Shown one piece after another: positions 12,286-23,348 of a DNA stretch of 64,000 nt; position 1 is the first letter of the stretch; each line of letters opens with the position of its first letter. The stretch is from positions 220,750,513 through 220,814,512 of the forward strand of contig CM060947.1 in NCBI GenBank assembly GCA_030765055.1, in the 5' to 3' direction. The notes beneath the pieces were generated by a model that was given only the letters and a program-made list of their open reading frames with translations, ran no database searches and was not told where the DNA came from. Source of the stretch: Mantis religiosa. Lineage: Eukaryota > Arthropoda > Insecta > Mantodea > Mantidae. The translations under genes were made by a program, and so were the position numbers.

Positions 12286-12929
12286 AGTCTGCAGAGGCAA
12301 ACCTTCATTAAGGGCACTGGGAGGTTATTTTTACCCAGACAGGGCTAGTTCTTAACAAAATTAAAATATAAATATACAAAAAATAAACATTGCAAGAAAC
12401 TGAAATTTGGTATAATTATAGTATAAGGATGTGTGCATTTAAGGACCTTATGATATTTACATTAAGTTCATATAGTTCCTTGCAAAAGGGGCATAACGCA
12501 CTCTGTGTATCCTGAGAAAGGTATTACACCATATACTTCAGGTCCAAGGTCCTTAAAGGAATTTAAAGCTATAGGCACCACTCTTTTTCCTAATAACATA
12601 AGGCACAGTTTTATAATCTAAACTAAATAAAAATAGTATGCACATATAAATTATTCAGTTGTGTTAAAAAGTAATATTTTTAAGGACGGAATTTTATTTT
12701 CTCTTCGTTTTATAAATCATATGAATATAAAGGTAAGATTAAAGTATTCAAGGAGCATAACAAATACGCACTAAAGGTTTTATATCAGTATCTATCACAG
12801 ATTTTGAGAAACATGCACCTAAAATATGTAAAATCAAGGTTTTGGGAAATCACAAACAAAGATTAAGCACCATTCTTTTTAAATTGTACATACTCTCAGA
12901 ACATGCGTGCTCCATATTCCTGCTCAGTT

Positions 12930-13681
12930 AGGTTTTCCTCATCTTTTCTTTTCTTTTTCTTACTTCTAGCTCTACTTTCAAGCAACTGAGCTGTTCTTTT
13001 TGCCTCTGAGAGTTGACGCACACCCTTTTTTTAGACATGCTGCCCTCATATTTTCACCAAGCTTTATATTCATTTTTGTCAGTACTTTATGCCTACCACT
13101 GCACCCATCATTGTAACAAATAACACTCTCATATACAACAATTTTTAAAGCTTTTGGCCCAACATGCACATTTTTGGAATTCCTTCCCATCTTATATGAC
13201 GTAAACTTTCATTTCAGTTTTGGGTTCGACCAGAGTACATAGAGCTTAGAGATGCCTGAAATTTATCTTCCTGGATAAGGTAAAACATCCAACGTTAAGT
13301 CATATCGAACGATGAATGAAAGTATGCTGAAATGAGTCAGGGTCTATAGGGAGAAAGTTTCCTAAATACTGGTTTAATTGCCAAAAGAACCTCTTCTGGA
13401 AGAGAGTGATCATGTTTATAAATTTCTTTCCTAATGTAAGCTCTTTGAAAGCCACACCATGTATCTTCACTTTTAGGACACAAACCATGCTGTGGATTAC
13501 TAACTGTGGATAATTTATTAAAATAAATGGCCCAAATAGATTGTTTCATTTCTGCCATTGTTTTGCCTGTATTTCTCCTGATAGCTAGTCCATAATACTG
13601 CTGGACAAGGTCAATCTCTCTGTCTGTTAGTCTTCCACGACCTGCAAGTGGTTTGCCATCTAGAAGAATCTTTCCCTTCAT
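12930..13681 (-). pseudogene. Mutator-like-domain transposase remnant
   Basis: The N-terminal piece (13681 to 13337) reads KGKILLDGKPLAGRGRLTDR, then QYYGLAIRRNTG, MKQSIWAIYFNKLST, CPKSEDTWCGFQ and SLPEEVLLAIKPVFRKLS. The C-terminal piece (13190 to 12978) reads VYESVICYNDGCSGRHKVL followed by NIKLGENM. The order GRGRLTD, YYGLAIR, AFCP..DSWC and FNDG..GR.KVL is typical of the widespread arthropod transposase with a Mutator-like domain. The middle, with the HGQTQNANE-type segment, is missing and a SINE fragment sits there. Non-functional. The assignment rests on recalled family pattern. Confidence 0.6.
13217..13345 (-). repeat. SINE family A fragment, rearranged
   Basis: It contains CATAGAGCTTAGAG with CTGGATAAGG, followed by CAACGTTAAGTCATATCGAA. 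In complete minus-strand copies these blocks occur in the opposite order, so two partial copies or a rearranged one lie here. It interrupts the Mutator-like transposase remnant. Confidence 0.6.
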
Positions 13682-13865
13682 ACTACATCAGAAAAGGAGC
13701 ATGCCATTGCGCCGCCATCTTTAAATTGATGGATTAATGGGCTTCAATACCAGCTGATACCCTATGTTTTATATATATCATTTAATAGCTGAAGAATTAT
13801 ATAATTTTTTACACTAAAAATAAATGTCGATTTTTTGAAGCCCATCGACATCTCAGTGCCCTTAA

Positions 13866-14886
13866 CATCATTGTTGTGCAAGTCGCGATCGGATACTTTC
13901 TAAGTTTGTGTAGCAATAATAAAATTTCAAAAGATTCTCAAAAATGTTATTTATTGATTGCTGTACTTTTAGGAATGTAAATATGAAAATATAAACATAA
14001 CTGGGCAAGTCAGAGTCATTATTAAACATCTAATACTTCGATGTGTTCCCCATCCTTTGTAAGCGCACAGTTATATGGCCTGCCATGTCCGTCTACTTGC
14101 CCATCTGGGCATTTCGGTAGTTTGCTGAGGATACAGATGATCTCCCTCTCTTTTCTCTCTCTCTTTTCTCTCTCTCTTTTCTCTCTCTCTTTTCAGTTAA
14201 GGGATTTTGCTTTCAAAATCAGGCCGTAATGTTGTTGCATACTTGCATTTCCGCCGATCGTATTCTTGATGATTTCGACGAACGCTCCAGTGATTCAGGC
14301 AGAAGATTACTAAATTACTGATATAGTAATCGGTGAAAAATATTTTTATGTTTTCCGCTGCAATTTGGATCCAAATCGGAACCTGCTGAGAAGGTCTCGT
14401 TTTCCAGGTTCCAGTGATTGGAGCTGCGTTATTGCAATGAAAAAAGAAATTTTCTCTGATTCCTTCGTACTTTCGCCAGTTCGTTGTTTTCAAGAGCCCA
14501 CACACCAACATGAGACGTTCCTCAGCATATTTTCTTGTATCAGCCACTACTTGTTACACAGTGTTTCACACTGATATCAACTGATAACTCGCGAAGAATC
14601 TGGCTTGCCGCTATAAAATATGAACTCCTCTCTGTCGTGAAATTTACAAACTCTGAACCTGTGAATGGTTTTTAATTCGTTTTTGGTTTCGGAAACTGAG
14701 TTATCTCAATGTAAACATTACCCAATCAGGACTTTTGGCCCTCCTGTACAAGAAACTTTGGTGCATCTTTTGTCGATAAACTTAGTGTATCCAAATGCAT
14801 TATGGTACTTATAGTTGTGAGCAGGAGTAATGTTCACTTGAAGCGTGTGTTAGGATGCTGTTCAATAACTGTCCTACATCAGTTAC
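13866..14886. other. No firm feature; one unassigned 116-codon frame
   Basis: A minus-strand frame at 14547-14197 (MADTRKYAEERL start) matches nothing I know. It overlaps a pyrimidine-rich repeat at its end. I leave it uncalled. Confidence 0.4.
14141..14195. repeat. (CTCTCTCTTTT)n pyrimidine minisatellite
   Basis: About four copies of a 12-base CT-rich unit with a TTTT step each. Confidence 0.85.
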
Positions 14887-15478
14887 ATATTGTAACGGGA
14901 CCACTGGAACACCCTGTGAAGGCAGCTGGCAGCGGAAGGGCAGGGGAGGTTCGGTTAGACACACCTCCTCGTTTGTCTTGTGGTGGTGACAGACTGTGGT
15001 CAGGGAAAAAACATGACTGTGTCGCCGGTTTTCTCTACACCTGTTTCTCGATATTTCTGTTACTAGAACAATCCTGTAAACACGAGAAACCGGCGATATT
15101 CCTATATAAAGAGAGTTACAGACAGACAGACGGAGTTAGTTAGTCAGTTGAGTTGGTTTTGGTTTAGTCAGTCAGTCAGTTGGTTAGTGTGTGAGTGAGG
15201 ACAGTTCTTGGTGTAAGAAGGCAGTGTTAGTCAGTGACGTGTTAATGAACGAAAGGGTTGTGCAACGGAAGACTGTACGAACTGTGTATGGGTATCGGAG
15301 TTTATGTAATCGCGAGTACAAGTGAAGTTGTAACGGACGAACTGGTGAATTGTAAGTGTGTGCAGCAAGTAATTCTGTGTAATCGGCAAGGGTTTAACTG
15401 TAAGTCGGTGGAAATAAAGAACATTTTGGAGTGGTGTAATTGGACTTTTCATTTCACGAACCCACAAAGTCACAATAT
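14887..15478 (+). mobile_element. Solo LTR 1 (584 bp), ATAT duplication
   Basis: The LTR runs 14891-15474. It begins TGTAACGGGACC, ends CACAAAGTCACA and is flanked by ATAT at 14887-14890 and 15475-15478. It contains a TATA box (CTATATAAAG, 15102-15111), a TCAGT initiator at 15144-15148 and an AATAAA signal in the GGAAATAAAGAACA block near the end. No internal retroelement sequence is attached, so it is a solo LTR left by recombination. A 4-bp ATAT/ATAC target is known for the 297/17.6 group of gypsy-like elements, which suggests but does not prove the family. The 82-codon frames inside are by-products. Confidence 0.85.
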
Positions 15479-15995
15479 AAATATCAACAAGCATATTATG
15501 TTATAACATCGACAAAAAAAAAAAAAAAAAAAAAAAAAAAACACTTTCTCCTGCATAGAAAACACATGAAATTAAATGAGCCGGTAGTTGCGTCGTCTAC
15601 TTTTTAGTCTTCTCTTTTGCGTTGTGGAGCAGGGGGACATGTCTGGTAGCAGTGGATCTGGATGTTTGACAAAAGCTTGGTGTAGTCTGGTGTAGCTTGT
15701 CCTGTAGACATCCATTACTTCTGGTATGTTCAGGTCCCTCTGAAGTGTAGTGCTGCTAACATATCATGGGACACCTTTGGACAATCTTTGGTATTTGTTA
15801 TGGATTACTTGTATTCTTTTTACTTAATCCAAGAGGTAAGCTGCGTCACAAGATAATATATTAACTTAAATCCGAATTTGCATCCAGTTGAACGAACTCA
15901 CAATCTACACGATGAAAGCATTCCTGACATTTTGGATGCTTTCATCAGTAAAAGCGTATCACATATGTGTGCGGACGCATTCGTATTACACCAAC
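15479..15995. other. Oligo(A) tract and unassigned DNA
   Basis: An A tract at 15514-15541 follows the LTR closely. No SINE or LINE body was recognised immediately upstream of it. The rest holds nothing identifiable. Confidence 0.5.
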
Positions 15996-16829
15996 TACGA
16001 GAGCTGTCCAATAAAGAATGATCATAATTTTTTTCCGGTCATAATTTTTCGCTCTAAAGTTCAATCGTATTATATTCTGTTAGCTTAATGTGAAACAAAC
16101 ACGTCGTAGTATTTTCATTATTGGTACTCCTGGTTAAAGTTGATGTTTGAGGAAGATCCGGAGTTTCTTTCATACGCAATTACTGTTGATGAAACTTAGC
16201 TACATCATTTTGATCCTGAGAGCAAACAGCAAAACTCAGTGTGGAAATATTCTTCCTCACCAACCCCCCAAAAAGTAAAAGTGGTTGCTTCTGCTGGGAA
16301 AGCTATGGTCATCTCATTATTTGACATTCATGGAATGGTTTATCAGCATGTTGTGCCTGCACACACATCAGTAACTGGAATCTACAGGGATGTTCTGAAA
16401 ACATTGCAAGTCCATATAAGGCGCAAAAGACCACATTGCCATAAAGCAGGCTGGATGCTGCTCCACGATGGTGCGCGGCCGCATATTGCCAGTGTTGTTG
16501 CTGATTATCTTGCAGAAATCAAAGTTAAATGCATCCCTCACTCCGTGTTTAGCCCCATGAGACTTTTTTTTCTATTTCCTTACTAGAAGAAACGCCTTCG
16601 TGGGAGGCATTTTCAATCATCAGAAGCAGTGGCGAAAGCTGCAGGGGCGATTTTGAGGGAACTCTCAAAAGTGGTTTGCAGTATGTCTTTGAAGACTGGC
16701 AGAAACGCTGGGACAAGTGCATCTCATTCAGGGGAGACTATTTTGTGAAGGACTATCAAAATTATGAGGATGAGTAAAGGTACGTTGTCAAAAAAGGATG
16801 TGATCATTTTTTATTGAGCAGCCCTCGTA
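15996..16829 (+). mobile_element. Internally deleted mariner element (830 bp), TA duplication
   Basis: The inverted termini CGAGAGCTGTCCAATAAAG (from 15998) and the complement of CGAGGGCTGCTCAATAAAA (to 16827) are flanked by TA on both sides. Compared with its near full-length relative at 38458-39741, the first 140 bp match, then about 450 bp with the helix-turn-helix region are missing. The catalytic part follows. Confidence 0.85.
16140..16800 (+). pseudogene. Mariner transposase, catalytic half, broken
   Basis: The reading begins FEEDPEFLSYAITVDET with a stop right after, where a Trp is expected. Then come HFDPESKQQ, SSSPTPQKVKVV, VYQHVVPAHTSV and the second Asp block LLHDGARPHIASVVADYL. 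The HPPYSPDLAPCD-type third Asp block is degraded to HSVFSPMRLF. The end has FQSSEAVAKAA and RWDKCISFRGDYF in shifted frames. This is mariner-type DDE chemistry with the third acidic residue lost, a stop after the first Asp motif and frameshifts near the C-terminus. It cannot encode an active enzyme. Confidence 0.8.
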
Positions 16830-16919
16830 ACGCCAGACCATTATCCAGTTGTAGCTTATCTTTCATTAAATATAAATATAAAATAACACGTCGACACCTT
16901 AATCAAGTATCCCTTTAAT

Positions 16920-17350
16920 TTGAGTTTGTATACATCAACAATGGAACAAGTATACAGAAACGTTCCACTTAAAATGCCTAGGGACATAGAAGTTGCAGTT
17001 TCTAGCATAATTAGAGATATACAGTATGCCGCAAGAATATCTTGTAAGAGTCCAACATATAAAATGAAGCCATTCTACTGTACTCCACACATTGGGCATC
17101 TTCATCAAACTAAAAGGGAATATAGTCGGCTATGAAAATGAACCAGGTATCCAGCTTATAAAACAATACTAAATAACATCTCCAGGAGACTAACCAGAGC
17201 ACTAAAGAAACAACACTACGATTCCCTGGAAGCAGAATTGAAAATCCTCAACGGTCAAGATGGATCGTTGTGGAAAAAACGTAAACGTGTACTAACATAC
17301 AAAGATAACATACCTGCTCTAAAATTGGCAATCACTGGTAAACTTTGCTG
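16920..17350 (+). pseudogene. Jockey-like LINE fragment (region between endonuclease and RT)
   Basis: One frame reads AVSSIIRDIQYAARISCKS, then SRL, and after two stops (TGA at 17133 and 17139) continues TRYPAYKTILNNISRRLTRA, LKKQHYDSLEAEL and DGSLWKKRKRVL. The pattern of a helical stretch, R(D/Y)P..K..LN.L.R.L...L and then D.SLWK is characteristic of the segment preceding the RT domain in Jockey-type LINEs. No RT motif follows, so the piece is isolated. Confidence 0.5.
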
Positions 17351-18374
17351 TGATAACCAAATAAATAGATGTACATTTTGGTACCTTTGTTGTATTTTAT
17401 GTTTTTGAGTAAGAGTATAAATCAACTGACAGATGTTACAGTCATATGTCACCATGGCATGTGTATGCTACACATTTATGGGCTGTCTTAAAAATGCTCA
17501 TATGTCATTACAACTTAAACAGCAGTTAAAATCACCTGGTTTGCTTATATTGAGAGTGTTTTTAAAATATACTCTTTCATATATTTTAGCGTATTTATAT
17601 AAACATTTCCATTTGTTTGTAGCAAATAATTGCTTCTGAAACACAAGTATGACGCCAAAATCCACAATTTATGCTTAAAACGTATGTGGCTGTGAACCAA
17701 GATCTTTATGGAGGTAAAGTATACTTTTAAATTAATTCGAGCATATAACTTTTCGCCCTAAAACATTGTTTTAAGAGTCTCCATAGGTTAGATACATATA
17801 ATTTCACTGCTTAGAATATTTGAGGTATTGGGAGAATACGCTTACACTGCACTTCAGACTTTCTCTCTGTTTAATAATAAACCTTCTGCTTTAAACTACC
17901 TCTTCATCCGGAAACAGAACCAGTTGTAAAAGAAAACCTCGCCTACAGCCTTACTCTGAAAGGGAAAAGAGAAATTTGTATACAATTTTTTTCCTCAGAC
18001 TTTACCTTTCTCTGCACATTCTTTTAATGCAATTCTGTAGGTTTCTGTTACTAACATTCTGTCGGCAATATCCTTTTGCAGTAGTTGAATAGAAAACACT
18101 GTGTCCATTAAGCTAATTGAAACAGTTTCTTGAGTATTTATATGATAAAAGTTCAAAAAGCTTCTCAGAAAATGCACCTTGCATTGCATCTTACAGAAAT
18201 AACAAGCATCGCAGTTAGGAAACCAATGTGTGTAATAGAGTTAACATAATGGGATATATATATATACGAAATTTACTTAAACAAGGATATTATTTTATAT
18301 AAGATCGCTTCTAAGGAATTTTTCTGAAAAAAAAAGGTTGTTTGCCGGTTACATTTACCAGTTATGAAACAAGA
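17351..18374. other. No recognisable feature
   Basis: AT-rich DNA with short chance frames only. Confidence 0.5.
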
Positions 18375-18729
18375 GGTCACTATCGTTCAAAAGTTTTTGA
18401 ACAGCCTTTTTTACTGCATCTAACAAATATATGTCGTATTATATGTGGTTGAAATCCATGGAATTATAATTCAAATTTACTATGCTAGCTTTCATTTGCT
18501 AATTATGTACATTTTGATAATGTAACATTTTTTTACCCTTATAGGAACAATTAACTCATGTTGTTTTGGATGTCATAGGATGTTGTGAATCCTAGATGTC
18601 CTTCACAGACGTTCTGTAAATAGATATTGGCTGTAAACAGCACTTTAGTACTGCATAAGCAGGTTAATGTTAGATACGCATTGTTATTGTGCAGTTGAAA
18701 AGTCTGAAATGTAAGTTTTCAGCAGAAAA

Positions 18730-19617
18730 ACGTTTTGCAATAGTGCGCATATAGGAAGCAGACATGCCGTACGTGAAATTGCCACACAAAGAGTTTCCTT
18801 GAGAAGTGTCCATTACACTGTAAAGAGGTATGTAAGATTCAATAAGGATCTTGATCGAAAGAGGCGACATAGGGAGACCTAAAAAATTAAGGATAAACAG
18901 TTGTTAGTTACCAGCAAACATAAATGTTTCAAAGCAACACCCGTGCTAACAGCGGAATTAAACCAGTTGAGGGATGAATCTGTGAAGAGATGACTTCAGG
19001 ATGTACATCTGAAAGGCTACATTACAGCAAAGAAAACTGTCAGTAAACGGAAAAGTTTACAGAGGACCAAACACCGTGTAATCTGAGCAGTTGATCAGTG
19101 GAAAAGCGTGTTACTTATTGACGAATCTAAGTTTGAGCTGTTTGGCTCAAAACGTCGTCAGTATATCTGACATGTGAAACCTGAACGCATGGAATCTCAG
19201 TGCACATCCACTGCAGTCAAGCATGGAGGTGATTAGGGGTTGTTTTGGTGACAATAGGAAAGGCGATATTGTGAAAATAGCAGGAATTACGAAGAAACAG
19301 TATCACAGCATTCTCCAGCGCCATGCCAAACCATCTGGGATGCGGTTAATTGACAGGGGTTTCACTTTACAAGAGGACAATGAATCCAAGCATATACCTT
19401 CACTCTGTAGAAGATGCGTTGAACGATTGGAAGAGAGACAAGACTTGAAGATCATAGTTTGGCTGCCTCAAAGTTCTGACTGCAATCATATTGAACTACT
19501 TTGGGATAATGTGGACGAAGAAGTCCGAAAGAAACAACCCACTAATTTAAACGTGTTGGGGAGTCATGTGCAAACATGTAGAGGGATATTTCTGAAGATA
19601 CACTGGCTCACTTAATA
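18730..19617 (+). pseudogene. Tc1-like transposase, heavily mutated
   Basis: Recognisable blocks, in shifting frames, are RGDIGRPKK before the catalytic domain, LLIDESKFELFGSKRRQYI with the first Asp, QEDNESKHIPSLCRRC with the second Asp, and LPQSSDCNHIELLWDNVDEE ending in the catalytic Glu of the PNPIELLWD motif. At least four stops or frameshifts interrupt it. The longest open part is 19223-19615. The family is Tc1 (DDE). It is non-functional. Confidence 0.8.
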
Positions 19618-19711
19618 GAGAGGATGTCCTAGGTTTGCAAGCCGTACTTGAAATAAGGGGAATTACCTGAAGAAAGCAAAATCTGATGAGTATTGTTGAC
19701 TTTCATTAAAT

Positions 19712-20172
19712 ATACTGTGACTTTGTGGGTTCGTAAAATTAAATGTCTATTTTGCAAAAATTCAAAACACTCTTTATTTCCTCTTTAATTCAAAGACACT
19801 TGTACATTCTGATATTAGCAGAATGATGTAACACACACGAACGCAACCTTCAAGGCGACAGCCACACGTTCATAGACACCTGCATTCACACCCTACAGCT
19901 TCACTGCACGACAGACTCACTTACTTCAGCTCCAGCTCAGTTGTATTTATACAAGAGCCGCTGTACCTTGAATGTTGGCGAAGACACACGATCTTTCGTG
20001 ATGTAGCGAGAACACCATGGAAATGTCTCTTTCTCCCTCTGTCGCTCTCTCTCTCTCTCTCTCGGCAAGTGATTAATGCTCACCACTTTGTGGGGGTGCT
20101 AGCTGTCTCTTTCACTTCCCGCTTCTCTCCCTCTTTTTTACGCAGCAGCCAAACAATGACTCGCGACAATAC
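19712..20172 (-). mobile_element. Solo LTR 2 (453 bp), ATAC duplication
   Basis: The LTR is 19716-20168 with ATAC at 19712-19715 and 20169-20172. The minus-strand 3' end shares TTACGAACCCACAAAGTCAC with the other LTRs here. The 5' end is TGTCGCGAGTCATTG. The plus strand shows TTTATACAAG and TTTATT, the complements of TATA-like and polyadenylation signals. It is inserted in the 3' part of the Tc1 element and therefore is younger than it. Confidence 0.82.
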
Positions 20173-20715
20173 TGTTGTGATGTGAAATGTGAAACACCAT
20201 GTCTCTTTTATCCCATGTTTTCAATAAATTCTGAAAACGAGGTATGTTAAGAAACTTTTGAGTGGTAGTGTACTTCTGAAGTCATTCCCATAGAACTAAT
20301 TTTTCGGGAAAGTGTCTCAAATATATAGTATTATAAACAAAATCCTTTGAGAGTTTCTTTTTTGAAGAAATAAAAACAAAATATTGAAAAAATGTTTCAT
20401 ATTAGGTGTGGCCTGGGGGAGTATTTTCTTCAAAACTTTTTGCCACATCCATGGAGATTTTGAACGTAGCTATCAAGTTTTTTGTTTACTTAACTTTCCA
20501 TTTTTGAGTTATTCTATTCATACATATGGTGCGATTCATATAAAACTGAACCATTTCAATAAGCCATAAGCTTTAAACCAATAATAGGACACACTTGAAA
20601 CTTTGGGAGATTATAATTCACAATTGTGGGATCACGTTACTTTATTTACATTTCAGAGAAAACGTTGGAAGTGTCCTCCACCAGCATCTATGGATCGTTG
20701 GTCCCATTTTCTTTG

Positions 20716-21208
20716 ATACTGTGACTTTGTGGGTTCGTGGAATGAAAAGTCCAATTGCACCATTGAAAAATGTTCTTTATTTCCACCGACTTACAGTTGA
20801 ACACTTGCCAGTTACACAGAATTACGTTATGCACACAATTACGATTCACCAGTTCGTCCGTTACAGTTCCACTTGCACTCGCTATTACGTAAACCCCTCC
20901 GACGTATGTACGCAGTCCGTCCCCTCGCTGGGCGCTCCTTACAGCTGCTCACCAAGAGTTAACTCAATTCACTCACTGCAGCCCTTTTATAGGAATATCG
21001 CCGTTTTCTCGAAGTGTCTCGTTTCAGTGAGTCATCGTGAAGGTTCCAGACGGCAGGGGAGGGGGGAAGAGGCTACCAGCGACAAGTGACACTTCCCTAA
21101 TCATCCCCTCAGTTAGTGACTGAGATAGATGAGTGGATGTGGCCCGTATGCCTCTGGTTCCTTCTCAGCTGTCGTTGGTCTGCCTTTCCAATAATTGGGT
21201 GACAATAC
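20716..21208 (-). mobile_element. Solo LTR 3 (485 bp), ATAC duplication
   Basis: The LTR is 20720-21204 with ATAC at 20716-20719 and 21205-21208. Plus-strand ends are TGTGACTTTGTGGGTTCG and GGGTGACA. It resembles LTR 1 in U5 (GGAAATAAAGAACATTTTT complement, TTACAGTTGAAC), while the U3 part differs. It is inserted in the old inverted-repeat transposon. Confidence 0.85.
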
Positions 21209-21575
21209 GACTGTAGACACTAAAGTTTATATCGGTACCTTCAAGACATTTGTGGAACAGCTGGATGATATCGCATTGAGAGAAGGTTTTTTCCAGCAAG
21301 ATGTAACAACATACCATATATCTAATGACACCATGGAAGTTGTAACCAGTTTCTTTGATAATGGAACCATCTCAAATGGTCTTGGGCCTCCCAGATCCCC
21401 TGACCTAACGTTGCCGGATTTTTTCATTTGGTGGTATGTAAAAATAGGGGAATCCATTCGAACCGAAATAGGAAACATTGGCGAGGATACTCTCTATAAA
21501 ACTTCAGAGAATATGGTGAAACTAGTGCAAACATGTATAGATACTGGTGGAGGACCCTTCCAGCATCTTCTCTGA
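21209..21575 (+). pseudogene. DDE transposase C-terminus (Tc1/mariner superfamily)
   Basis: The frame 21195-21575 reads, after the LTR, VYIGTFKTFVEQLDDIALRE, then FFQQDVTTYHISNDTMEVV, then LGPPRSPDLTLPDFFIWWYV and GESIRTEIGNIGEDTLY. The QQD block (second Asp) and the PPRSPDLTPPDFFLWGY-type block (third Asp) are both recognisable. It stops normally at TGA 21573-21575, just before the right arm of the host element. The N-terminal half with the first Asp is absent. Part of the missing side is occupied by the LTR. Confidence 0.75.
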
Positions 21576-21614
21576 GATGTAAATGGTGTAATTTAATATC
21601 CCAATTGTGTATTA

Positions 21615-23259
21615 TACTGTTACAAAACGGTACGGCCAAACTTCCAGGAAACATTCCTCACACACAAAGAAAGAAAATATGTTATGTGGACATGTGACCG
21701 GAAACGCTTAATTTCCATGTTAGAGCTCATTTTAGTATTTCTCTTTAAGTGTAAATTGAAATCATTCGTGCCGACAATTGTCAAAATACCCCATTGTTTC
21801 GTTTGTATGTACTGTACTTTCTCGATTCATCGCCAGTTGGTCCAGTTGAAGGAAGGTAATGTTGACTGCAGTGCTTGTGTTGACATGCGACTAATTGCTC
21901 TATAGTACTAGCATACACACAGTGCACTAGCTACAGTACGTAGCATCAACTGGTTAGTGTTCATCACGAACCTGGTTTTGCAGTCAGTGCAATGTTTACA
22001 AATGCGGAGTTGGCAGATGCGCATTTGATGTATGGCTTAGCACGGGGCAATAGCCGTGGCGCGGTACGTTTGTATCGAGACAGATTTCCAGAACGAAGTT
22101 GTCCCGACAGGAAGACGTTCGAAGCAATTGATCGGCGTCTTAGGGAGTACGGAACATTCCAACCTATGAATCGCGACTGGGGAAGACCTAGAACGACGAG
22201 GACACCTGCAATGGACGAGGCAATTCTCCGTGAGGTTGACGATAAACCCAATGTCAGCGTCAGAGAAGTTGCTGCTGTACAAGGTAAAGTTGACCACGTC
22301 ACTGTATGAAGAGTGCTATGGGAGAACCAGTTGTTTCCGTACCATGTACAGCGTGTGCAGGCACTATCAGCAGCTGATTGGCTTCCACGGGTACACTTCT
22401 GCGAATGGTTCCTCCAACAATGTGACAATCCTCATTTCAGTGCAAATGTTCTCTTTACGGATGAGACTTCACTCCCACGTGATCAAATTGTAAATTTTCA
22501 CAATCAACATGTGTGAACTGACGAGAATCCGCACGCAATTGCGCAAACACGTCATCAACACAGATTTGCTGTGAACATTTGGGCAGGAATTGTTGGTGAT
22601 GACTTGATTGGGCCTCATGTTCTTCCACCTACGCTCAGTGGAGCACGTTATCATGATTTCGTACGGGACACTCTACCTGTGCTGCTAGTTGTGCCTTTAC
22701 AAGTACGACACAACATGTGGCTCATGCACGATAGAGCTCCTGCACATTTCAGTCGAAGTGTTCGTACGCTTCTCAACAACAGGTCCGGTGGCCAATGGAT
22801 TGGTAGAGGCGGACAAATTCCATGGCCTCCACGCTCTCCTGACCTCAATCCTCTTGACTTTCATTTATGGGGCATTTGAAAGCTCTTGTCTTCGCAACCC
22901 CGGTACCAAATGTAGAGACTCTTCGTGCTCGTATTGTGGACGGCTGTGATACAATACCCAATTCTCCAGGGCTGCATCAGCGCATCAGTGATTCCATACG
23001 ACGGAGGATGGATGCATATACCCTCGCTAACGGAGGACATTTTGAACATATTCTGTAAAAAAGTGTTTGAAGTCACGCTGGTACATTCTGTTGCTGTGTG
23101 TTTCCATTCCATGATTAATGTGATTTGAAGAGAAGTAATAAAATGAGCTCAACATGGAAATTAAGCGTTTCCGGACACATGTCCTCATAACATATTTTCT
23201 TTCTTTATGTGTGAGGAATGTTTCCTGAAAGTTTGGCCGTACCATTTGGTAACAGCCTA
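21615..23259 (+). mobile_element. DUF4817-type Tc1/mariner-like transposon, 1641 bp, long TIRs
   Basis: Inverted termini of about 110 bp run from 21617 and to 23257. Shared blocks are GGTACGGCCAAACTT, CAGGAAACATTCCTCACAC and GGAAACGCTTAATTTCC. TA lies at 21615-21616 and 23258-23259. The target site lies within the right arm of an older transposon, whose sequence resumes exactly after the second TA. The interior holds one transposase gene with few lesions. Confidence 0.88.
21992..23058 (+). pseudogene. DUF4817-domain transposase, nearly intact
   Basis: The start ATG at 21992 opens MFTNAELADAHLMYGLARGN, then RLYRDRFPERSCPDR and RRLREYGTF, which is the DUF4817-type helix-turn-helix. The catalytic part has VLFTDETS (first Asp), MLMHDRAPAHF-like MWLMHDRAPAHFSRSV (second Asp) and WPPRSPDLNPLDFHLWG (third Asp). 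The C-terminus reads RRMDAYTLANGGHFEHIL. Only three lesions are seen: TGA at 22307-22309 (probably from CGA), TGA at 22514-22516 (probably from TGG), and a one-base loss near 22873. Length would be about 355 codons. It would cut and rejoin its own terminal repeats. As it stands it is inactive. Confidence 0.88.
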
Positions 23260-23348
23260 TATACTCACAAGGTTGCACGAGTGTCCTGTTATTGATTCAA
23301 AGGTTATGGCCTATTGAAATGGTTCAGGTTGATGTGGATCTCACTATA

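Larger units (their letters stand above)
12308..13865 (-). mobile_element. Mutator-like element with short inverted termini
   Basis: TTAAGGGCACTG at 12308-12319 is repeated as its exact complement at 13854-13865. These flank a 1.56-kb segment with a minus-strand transposase remnant of the Mutator-like-domain type. No convincing 9-bp target duplication is visible. A family A SINE fragment lies inside at 13217-13345. The left 650 bp of the interior is non-coding and AT-rich. Confidence 0.5.
18375..20272 (+). mobile_element. Tc1-like element split by a solo LTR
   Basis: The left terminus (18376 on) reads CACTATCGTTCAAAAGTTTT. The complement of the right terminus (ending at the TA at 20271-20272) reads TACACTACCACTCAAAAGTT. 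These are the CAGTACCGGTCAAAAGT-type ends common for Tc1-like elements. Removing the LTR and one target copy leaves about 1.44 kb, a normal Tc1 length. A plus-strand transposase pseudogene lies inside. Confidence 0.7.
20525..23348. mobile_element. Old long-inverted-repeat transposon hosting two insertions
   Basis: The left arm starts at 20527 after a TA. The right arm ends at 23346 before a TA. The arms match in inverted orientation over nearly 190 bp (for example CTGAACCATTTCAATA and TGTCCTATTATTGRTT), and GGTGGAGGACMCTTCCA is found in both. The right arm is interrupted by the DUF4817-type element (21617-23257) and the left side by a solo LTR (20720-21204). Without these guests the host is about 0.7 kb and keeps a transposase C-terminus. 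Confidence 0.75.

Noticed and set aside
14197..14547. 116-codon minus-strand frame
   Set aside because: Not recognised, end falls in a pyrimidine repeat, and no homologous copy in the window.
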